Below are positions 56,875-64,000 of a stretch of 64,000 nucleotides of DNA, one piece after another. The notes under the pieces are model-generated. The model was not told the DNA's origin. It saw only the letters and a program-made list of their open reading frames with translations, and made no database searches. This stretch comes from Monosporascus cannonballus (taxonomy: Eukaryota; Ascomycota; Sordariomycetes; Xylariales), in contig QJNS01000084.1 in NCBI GenBank assembly GCA_004154925.1, forward strand, positions 62,001 through 126,000. The letters run 5' to 3'. The position numbers and the translations under genes were made by a program. Positions within the stretch are counted from its first letter, which is position 1. Every line of letters begins with the position of its first letter.

Positions 56875-58760
56875 GTTACCTGGGTCGCGAATGCCCACGA
56901 CTGAAACGTCTCGCGCACACGGTATTGGGGCCACACCCATTCGTCTTGGGTCAGCGACGATTGCGAAGGGGTTGTCTGCATGGGAAGTATTGCGGAGCTC
57001 AAAGAATTGAGCGGGTTTGCCGGAGACTTTACAGATATTCACCGAGATAAAGTTGACTCCATAACGATTCCTTCCCCTCGAGGTTAGGACATCTTGCTTC
57101 GAGTAGACGAGATTTTCAACTGCTGGTAAGCGATATGTTGATAAGGTGGCCGGATAGAGTAACCTGTATATAGATTCGATTCAGAAAGCATGCCATACGC
57201 GTCGAGGCGCTTCCCTTTCGAGAACTCCGATTGATCCCAGCAAGGCTTATTCCTCGCAGACTTCATTGCCGAGCGTGCAGATCCGACTTGTCGCTCGTTC
57301 TACACATTAAGTGTACTGGGGAATCACCTTTCTCAAACGGCCCCCTTCAGGAAACTCCATTGTCAATGGTATTGTGCTCGCTGAAGACGGCATGAAGATG
57401 TCCAAGAGGCTGGAGAACTACCCGGATCCCGCGGACGTGATGAAAAAGCCCTGTTCGAACGTTCTCCGCCTGTACTTAATCGACTCACTGGTTGCGCGTG
57501 CAGAGCCTGTCCGCTTCGAGGAATCGGATGTCAGAGAAATCGTATCCCGAGTGATCCTTCCTTACGGAACAGCTATCGCTTCTTCTCCGAGCAAGCAGCC
57601 TTGTACGCAAAGACTGCGGGACAGAAGTGTACATCATCTCTTGACGCCGGGAAGTTGACAAATGTTATGGACAAATGGGTCCTCGCCGACTGCCAAAGTC
57701 TGCTGCGATACATGGATCAGGAAATGTTGGGTAAGTTGCCATGACTACCTTCGTGCTTCGTGTGCTGGCCGGAGTTCTGACTACACTGAAGGTTACCGGC
57801 TCTACACCGTAGTGCCGCGTCTACTTCGGGGCATTGACAACTTGAAAAACTGGTACATCCGGTTTAACAGGAAGCTACTAAAGGGAGCCGCAGGTCTCGG
57901 GGCTGGTGATACCGTCGCGGCTTTGAATACTTTGCTTTGACGTGCTTTTCACATAGTTCGAGCCCCAGGGCCCCTCATTCCGTTCATCACGGAGCATGTC
58001 TACGGGCTCTGAAGCGGCACCAAGGTGATCTCTCCAGATTCGTAGACTCTAGGAGCGTGAATTTCTTGCCCTTCTTAACCGCCCAAGGGTCCCCGATGAA
58101 TGAGGAGGTCGAAAGAAAGCAGTCGGCAATGCAAAGAGCCATCCAGCTTAAGAGAACAGCCAGGGGCCAGCGCAACGCCACTTCGAAGACACCGCTCATC
58201 GCCATTGCAGATCCGCACATCACCTCGGATATAGAGTCCCTGAAGACATATATCCTCGAGGAACTCAACGTTACAGAAATAATTATAACCGGCAAGGAGC
58301 AAGACTGCGGCATTCAGCTAGAGGCCATGGTCAACTGGCTTGTACTAAGGGGGAGGGGTAAAACTCGTCCGAGATGCTCTGCCCAGGCTGTCGTAGGAGG
58401 AGCTCCGAAGTTATTTTCTTGAGAATAAGATCACGGTTGACCGGATAGGACTACGAGAGGGTGATCACACGACAGTCCGTTTCCTTAGGAAAGACCGATC
58501 TACCACGGCTGGGAGAAGGATCGAAATGGGAGGCCGCTTTCGCTGACGGCATGATAGTCATGCTCGTGAGCTTATCAGCAGATTCAGAAGCTGCGGAAGG
58601 TGGGCTTGACGTCTACCGACGACGCCCTAGTCCAGTACAGGGCACACGCCAAACCCAAGGAGATCCATGTCGAAACGCTTGTCTGGCTGAGACGTCCGCT
58701 ATTCGAGCAGTCACTCCGTGGGCCGGTGGAGCATGTTTAAGGTGCTGCGTCGGGGGGTGA
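56875..58760 (+). pseudogene. Isoleucyl-tRNA synthetase pseudogene, C-terminal half
   Basis: Plus-strand pieces in several frames follow a cytosolic eukaryotic IleRS in order: TWVANAHD and RYWG (about 56,880-56,930), CMGSIAELKELSGFA and DIHRDKVDSITIPS, an ADFIAE-like block, IVNGIVLAEDGMKMSKRLENYPDP with the KMSKR signature at 57,395-57,409, RLYLIDS, the anticodon-binding region with YRLYTVVPRLLRGIDNLKNW and YIRFNRKLLKGAAGLG, RSVNFLPF, ILEELNVTEIIITG, and C-terminal KITVDRIGL and GLTSTDDALVQYRAHAKP-like stretches up to about 58,750. Frameshifts and stops occur throughout, but a 61-nt intron with intact GTAAGT and AG ends remains at 57,731-57,791, so it arose by DNA duplication, not reverse transcription. 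The N-terminal half with the HIGH motif is absent. The functional gene must be elsewhere. Confidence 0.88.
57731..57791 (+). other. Conserved intron inside the IleRS pseudogene
   Basis: GTAAGTTGCC...CTGACTACACTGAAG. Removal joins the codons before (DQEMLG) to YRLYTVVPRL in frame. Confidence 0.8.
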
Positions 58761-59568
58761 CCTGATTTAGGCGGAGGAAAGAGAGTATTCAGGCCACCTA
58801 AGGTTGATAGTGCGCCTGGTTAAGATTTGAAAAGGCTGGAATTGCCACTGTACTGCAGGGTGGCCCCAAGCGCTTTCCACTCGTCCATCCGGGACCCTTG
58901 TGTACGGGATCCGATAGAGATCCATAGCGGTGGCATATACCAAGGATTTTGATAGCTTTCTATTTTACAGCATTACTTTGTGATATGAGCGACGCAAACG
59001 ATTAGCCATATGGTAAACCAGCGCCTTAGACTGTCAATGCTTACTTAAGGGGGACCGGTGGTGCCACTTTCGGACCAACTTAATAATCCAGTACTTGCAA
59101 ATACATGTAAGCAGCAAGTGCCACGATGCCTGTAGAGGTCTTCGAGGGCCGTTTATAGAAGGTTTAAATTCATTCCGTCGATTCAACGTTCGATATCATA
59201 CGTTTGTTGCATGTGTGACCCATGTCCATTCCCACATCATCTTAGTTAAAGCCGCAGTTGACTAGACCCCTCTTTCCGTCCACCGTGATGGATGGAGACA
59301 TACCTGAAAGTCTCCGAGATAACTCACCGATGGGAGAACGGAAATCACACCCGCCTATAAAAGGGGGGCTTGCCACCTCGAGTGATTCACACCATCCCGA
59401 CGGGATTCATTAATCCAATGACAATCTTGAACTCCATATGAGGCAGTTTCCCCCGCAGCTTCTTCTCGTACTCCCCCTACAAAAGTTTGAGCGTTCACCG
59501 TCAAGCAAACAAAATTTCTCTCCAGAAAGCTCTGTCTAATCGCCAACTTCAGAGAATTGTCAACCGCT
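58761..59568. promoter_or_regulatory. Promoter region of the flavoprotein gene
   Basis: No gene is supported in this stretch. A TATA box, TATAAAA, is at 59,356-59,362, about 207 bases before the start codon, in CGCCTATAAAAGGGG. Pyrimidine-rich leader sequence follows. Confidence 0.6.
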
Positions 59569-60655
59569 ATGACTACTAGCCTAGTAGACGTCCTGATCCT
59601 CGGCGGCGGCCCAGCCGGGCTCTCCTGCGCGGGCGGCCTCGCGCGCCAGCTGCACACGGCCATCGTCTTCAGCCATGAGCAGTTCCGCAACGCCAGGGCG
59701 AGCCACATGCACAACGTGGCCGGGTGGGACCACCGCCCCCCGGGGGAGTTCCGGCAGAAGGCCAAGACCGACATCCTGGACCGCTACGGCGACACGATCC
59801 AGTTCAAGAACGTCAAGATCCGGAGCGTGACGAAAATAGAGGAGGGGAAGTTCGAGGCTGTCGATGCCGACGGCGACAAGTACCTAGGGCGCAGAGTCGT
59901 CATCGCCAGCGGAGTCAGGGACATCATGCCGAGCCTGCCTGGCTACGAGAAGTTGTGGGGTCGTGGCATGTGAGTCTTCTCTGTCTCGTGACTTCGTGAG
60001 GTTAAGCATTTTGCTAACCCCGTGTGATATAGCTTCCATTGCCTCTTCTGTCACGGCTACGAAGAAAGGGGCGCTACTTCTGCAGGGATTCTTGCCGCAG
60101 GACTGCTGGCAAACCCCGCCTTCGCTCCTGTCATTGCGAGGATGGCTGGCCGGTTGGCCGGGACGGTGAATGTGTATACGAACGGCGCGGGAGAGGAGCT
60201 TATCGAAGAGTTCCGGGCCCTGCTCAAGAACACCAAAAAGTACCAGTTCGTCGACACCAGTATCAAGAAGCTTATGAAGGACCCTGACGTAGAAGGAGAA
60301 GCCGGAGTTCTTGTGTATCTCGAGGATGGAACGGTGAACAAGGAAGGCTTTATCGTGAGTTCATCCGTCGCTCTCATCTGCGGTATTGGAAATGATGACT
60401 AACCAGAGTGCGTAGGCGCATGCCCCTCATTTCGAGCTCAATGGCCCCTTCGCCAAAGAACTAGGCGTCGAGGTCACGCCTCAGGGTCACATAGACGTCC
60501 AATCGCCGTTCTGCAACACCTCGGTTTCCGGCGTCTTTGCAGTTGGCGACTGTGCGACGTTCGTCAAGTCTGTGGCACAGGCTATGGCTATGGGCAGTTT
60601 CGTGGCCGCTGGAATAGCGCACTCGGTGCAAGCTGAGGATGATGTTGCCGAATGA
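59569..60655 (+). CDS. Thioredoxin-reductase-like flavoprotein (GliT/HlmI-type dithiol oxidase family), 320 aa
   Basis: Exons 59,569-59,969, 60,033-60,354 and 60,416-60,655 total 963 nt. Introns of 63 and 61 nt have GTGAGT donors, TGCTAACC or GACTAACC branch points and AG ends. The N-terminus carries the FAD dinucleotide motif (ILGGGPAGLSC, residues 10-20), the redox pair is C137-L-F-C140 followed by HGYEERG, and the C-terminus has GVFAVGDCATF for the second FAD contact. The CLFCHGYE motif is that of the fungal dithiol-oxidase branch that includes GliT. I see no GxGxxA/G NADPH motif after the CxxC, as reported for that branch, whose members oxidise dithiols with oxygen. No other gene of a gliotoxin-like or other peptide-toxin pathway is nearby, so the substrate is unknown; a general redox or detoxification role is an inference. 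Confidence 0.9.
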
Positions 60656-61408
60656 GATACGGCACCTGAGAAATTATCAATGAGCCTCAGTAGCCGAAGC
60701 CCTTGCTACTACCAATGCCTTGACCTCGCGGGATGCCATGTGCGATCATGGGTGCGCAGCTCATAGATATCTTTCTCTAGGCGATTCCCCTTGTCGATGA
60801 TGGACTCTTGCTAAGAATAGTCGAAGCGGCCAATGGCTGCTTCAGCCAGAAATAGCGAAGCACATGGGCCTATTCTGGCACTTATTTGTCCCCAGGTCTA
60901 GTCCGCTAAAACAACACCCTGCGATCTCTTGCTTTGACCGCTCAAATGTGACAACATTGCCGCAACTTATATCCTGTATTCAGTTGTAGACATCAACCTA
61001 ATTACGAAGTGGGCAGGCTACAAAACCGTCGATTACCTCATTCTTCGTAGGAATGTTTGTTGACATAATAAGAGCCGAGTTAATACAGAATAGGCAAAGA
61101 GTTGGAGATAAGCACGCAGCTAACGGACGTCCTTCCTTACTATACCACGTCTATGCTAGTCCCGGGGTTTCCACGCTCCTCCACGCCAATTGCCCAATCA
61201 TGATGTCCCCGACTATTAGGCCGGTATCACCATCGCGCACTACGCTGCTTTAGTACACCTACACCGGCATTAATAGTCATATTAGGGCCGCCCTCCCACG
61301 ACCCGAGACTCGATCTACCAATACCGCTATCGGTAGCAGAAGCATGCGTCTGCATACTCATCTTGCATCTTTACCGTTTCATTGACACCTCTTGGCGATC
61401 GATCGACC
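60656..61408. other. Intergenic region without a supported gene
   Basis: Contains the 3' flank of the flavoprotein gene and the promoter of the permease gene. No coding motifs were seen in the short frames here. Confidence 0.5.
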
Positions 61409-63049
61409 ATGCGTAGACCATCAACCACCAGCGCCGGCAGCGGCGGGCGCAGAGGCGTCACCACAGGCGGCGCGGCCGACGACGCGCTCGCGCGCATGGG
61501 ATACAAGGCGGAGCTGCCGCGCAGCCTGAGCATGATCTCGGTGCTGGGGCTGTCATTCGCCATCATGGCGGTGCCGTACGGGCTGAGCACGACGTTCGCG
61601 TTCTCGCTGGCCAACGGGCAGTCGGTGACGGTACTGTGGGGGTGGGTGCTCCTGTCGCTGCTGTCCGTCGCCATCGCCGCGTCGCTCGCCGAGATCTGCT
61701 CGGTGTACCCAACGGCCGGCGGCGTCTACTACTGGTCGGCGCTGCTGTCGACACCGAGCTGGGCTCCCGTCACGAGCTGGATCACCGGCTGGTTGACCCT
61801 CGTCGGCAACTGGACCGTCACGCTGTCCATCAACTTCGGCGGCGCCCAGCTTATTCTCAGCGCTATCTCGCTGTGGAACGAGGACTTCGTCGCCAACGCG
61901 TGGCAGACCATCCTCATGTTCTGGGCTGTCATGGTCTTGTGCTACCTCATCAACATCTTCGGCTCCAAGTACCTGGACCTCATCAACACGGTCTGCATCT
62001 ACTGGACAGGCGCGTCAGTCATCATTCTGCTGGTTACACTCTTGTCCATGGCCGACCAGCGACGGAGCGGCGAGTTTGTCTTCGCGCATTATGACGCCTC
62101 CGGGTCGGGGTGGCCTTCCGGGTGGTCTTTCTTCGTCGGCTTGCTGCAGCCGGCGTACGTACTGACGGGTTATGGCATGGTCGCCGCCATGTGTGAGGAG
62201 GTGCAGACGCCAGAACGCGAGGTCCCCAAAGCCATGGTGCTGTCAGTGGTTGCTGCCGGCATCACGGGCCTGCTCTATATTATACCCATTCTGTTCGTGC
62301 TCCCCGATGTCCAAGCGCTGCTTGATGTCACAAGCGGTCAACCAATCGGTCTCATCTTCAAGACCGCCACAGGCAGCGCTGGTGGCGGCTTCGCCATGCT
62401 ATTCCTAATCCTCGGCATCTGGTTGTTCGCCGGCGTAGGAGCACTGACCGCCTCAAGCCGCTGCACCTATGCCTTTGCGCGCGATGGAGCTATCCCTGGC
62501 TCTGGACTATGGAAGAGAGTCGATAAGCGGTTTGACATCCCTCTCTGGGGTCTCACGCTGTCATTCATCGTCGACTGCCTCCTGGGTCTCATCTACTTCG
62601 GCTCATCGGCGGCATTCAGCAGCTTTACGGGCGTGGCCACCATCTGTCTCGCTACCTCTTACGGCCTACCGATCTTAGTCTCAGTCATCCGTGGCCGCAA
62701 AGATCTCAAGTATGCGTCGTTTTCGCTCGGCAAGCTTGGATTCATCGTGAATATTACGACCCTATGCTGGATTCTCCTGTCTATCGTCTTGTTCTGCATG
62801 CCCACCACCGTGGCCGACCTGGACGCGTCGAGCATGAACTACGCCTCTGCGGTGTTCGCTGGGTTCGCGTCGATCAGCGTGATCTGGTACTTCGTCTGGG
62901 GTCGCAAGCACTTCACGGGACCTCCCCTGCTGAAGACGGAAATCTCCGGTCAAAGCATAGGGGTCGTGAGCGGTCAGGATCTGGAGACTGCTGCACCAAC
63001 GAGAGATGCAAACCTCAAAGTGGATGACATGGATGACGCAAAAGCATAG
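61409..63049 (+). CDS. APC-superfamily amino-acid/choline-type permease, 546 aa
   Basis: A single exon from the ATG at 61,409 to TAG at 63,049. The hydrophilic N-terminus (residues 1-42) leads into MGYKAELPRSLSMISVLGLSF, the conserved first segment of the fungal ACT/GABA-choline permease group, followed by about twelve hydrophobic segments. Further family marks are YPTAGGVYYW after TM2, GYGMVAAMCEEVQTPEREVPKAM (the conserved 'E-E-x-x-x-P-x-R-x-x-P' loop) and ASSRCTYAFARDGAIPGS. These proteins import amino acids, GABA, choline or polyamines at the plasma membrane; the exact substrate cannot be read from sequence. The in-frame extension to 61,382 has only a TTG, so 61,409 is preferred. It is co-oriented with the flavoprotein gene 750 bases upstream, with no sign of joint regulation. 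Confidence 0.95.
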   Translation: MRRPSTTSAGSGGRRGVTTGGAADDALARMGYKAELPRSLSMISVLGLSFAIMAVPYGLSTTFAFSLANGQSVTVLWGWVLLSLLSVAIAASLAEICSVYPTAGGVYYWSALLSTPSWAPVTSWITGWLTLVGNWTVTLSINFGGAQLILSAISLWNEDFVANAWQTILMFWAVMVLCYLINIFGSKYLDLINTVCIYWTGASVIILLVTLLSMADQRRSGEFVFAHYDASGSGWPSGWSFFVGLLQPAYVLTGYGMVAAMCEEVQTPEREVPKAMVLSVVAAGITGLLYIIPILFVLPDVQALLDVTSGQPIGLIFKTATGSAGGGFAMLFLILGIWLFAGVGALTASSRCTYAFARDGAIPGSGLWKRVDKRFDIPLWGLTLSFIVDCLLGLIYFGSSAAFSSFTGVATICLATSYGLPILVSVIRGRKDLKYASFSLGKLGFIVNITTLCWILLSIVLFCMPTTVADLDASSMNYASAVFAGFASISVIWYFVWGRKHFTGPPLLKTEISGQSIGVVSGQDLETAAPTRDANLKVDDMDDAKA

Positions 63050-64000
63050 CACCGAGACGTACTAGACTTGGGGTTGAGGCGGATTCGAGGTTATGAACTG
63101 TTGGCATGACCTGTAGGATATCATTCTTGACTGAGCGTAATAGCAATCCAAAAATAGGGCAGTACGCTCCGACATATCCTGATAGAATACCGTTCGAAAC
63201 TCAGGTCATCACGATGTCCTTGACGCCCCTGACTAGCCCATCATCCATGAATGGCCGTAACTAAAGAGAATCGACTCGAAGGTCGGCATTAACCCGGTGT
63301 GACGGGCTCGACATATTCCATAAAAAGATCTTAGCCGCTCCCATGATACCTACTATGGAGCTTCTAGGTCCACCTGCCACAGGTATAATGACTGTATGCC
63401 CGCCTTGTAATTAGAGTGCATCCAGTGCCCACAACTAGGAGTAACAAGGATGAATATTACAGTATGCGACTTCAGCGAGCCCCGCATTACTGCTGCCGGT
63501 GTATGAAACAAAGCACGCCCAACAAATCACTTGGTTCGCGTCAAGTACCTGCGGTTGGGCTCAGGTTCGTTGACTACTTGTTTCGCAGCAACAACTTATA
63601 ACAATCGCCCTGTCTACCAGATACGCATTCCGTCAAAGATAACACTTGTCGGCACGGAAGTTGTCGTCTACATATGGTCCTAGGCGGCATGTAACACTGA
63701 TGGGGAACCAACAGCCAAGTCTCCTAACTGCAGCTGTGCCCCATAGGGAACCAATGATGTAACTTAGAAACCCCAGTCATCCGTGATAACCACGTAGAGA
63801 ATGCCAGCTTATCAGGTACAGTTCTATTCGAGCAAATATTAAGCTCCTGCAGGGAGGCTGTTAGTAGAAGGGCCAGAAGCAAGGGGGTTAGGCCCCGGAA
63901 AGCTGGCGGAACTAATTAGGAACAAAGCCCATCTTACTCCAACCAATGTTCTTGAGTGGCAAACTTGATAAATGAAATTATAAATAGTAATTGTTTTATG
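63050..64000. other. Downstream region without a supported gene
   Basis: Balanced composition, only short frames, no repeats or RNA genes that I can recognise. Confidence 0.5.

Noticed and set aside
61636..62094. A 152-codon plus-strand frame inside the permease gene
   Set aside because: Frame-shifted shadow of the permease, rich in Arg and His from GC-rich codons, with no membrane segments.

Overview
The window looks like a piece of a filamentous ascomycete (Pezizomycotina) genome with two compartments. Evidence for this: introns are short (57-166 nt) with GTAAGT-like donors, CTAAC/CTAAT branch points and AG acceptors; the genes are typical fungal genes; and the left two thirds is extremely AT-rich repeat DNA in which codons are broken mainly by C-to-T/G-to-A changes, as expected of repeat-induced point mutation (RIP). 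I cannot name the species.

Bases 1-24,800 are a nest of decayed elements. Two Ty3/gypsy families are present, which I call GyA and GyB. GyA-1 (985-6,733, minus) abuts GyB-1 (6,734-12,099, minus). GyB-2 (about 12,100-23,512, plus, 5'-truncated) is interrupted by a solo GyA LTR (14,339-14,710; duplication ACTAA) and by a complete GyA-2 element (15,804-22,667; two 439-bp LTRs; duplication ACGAA). GyB-2 ends inside a pogo/Fot1-like DDE transposase, which also carries a solo GyB LTR (23,790-24,202; duplication GCTAA).

Bases 24,800-28,475 form a balanced-composition island. It holds a 45-base A tract and one five-exon minus-strand gene (507 codons, function not recognised). Its upstream side is cut off by a Ty1/copia element (28,476-45,049), which is split by two more GyA copies: GyA-3 (plus) and GyA-4 (minus, itself holding an unmutated solo LTR of a fourth family).

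Bases 45,050-64,000 are gene-bearing DNA: a broken 2EXR-type gene, a myosin essential light chain (cdc4/MLC1), a saccharolysin/thimet-type M3 oligopeptidase, a duplicated and decayed isoleucyl-tRNA synthetase, a GliT/thioredoxin-reductase-like flavoprotein and an APC-superfamily amino-acid/choline-type permease. These are unrelated single genes, not an operon or an obvious metabolic cluster.

The most unusual signal is a reading frame antisense to pol, between integrase and the 3' LTR of the gypsy elements. In GyA-2 and GyA-3 it has exactly the Zn2Cys6 (Gal4-type) cysteine spacing C-x2-C-x6-C-x8-C-x2-C-x6-C followed by a charged helical/coiled-coil region. The missing cysteines are all tyrosine codons (TAT), one RIP transition away from TGT, and nearly all in-frame stops are explained by RIP of Gln, Arg or Trp codons. 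A related frame lies in the same place in the other family, GyB. This suggests that these retrotransposons carried a conserved antisense DNA-binding-like accessory protein.
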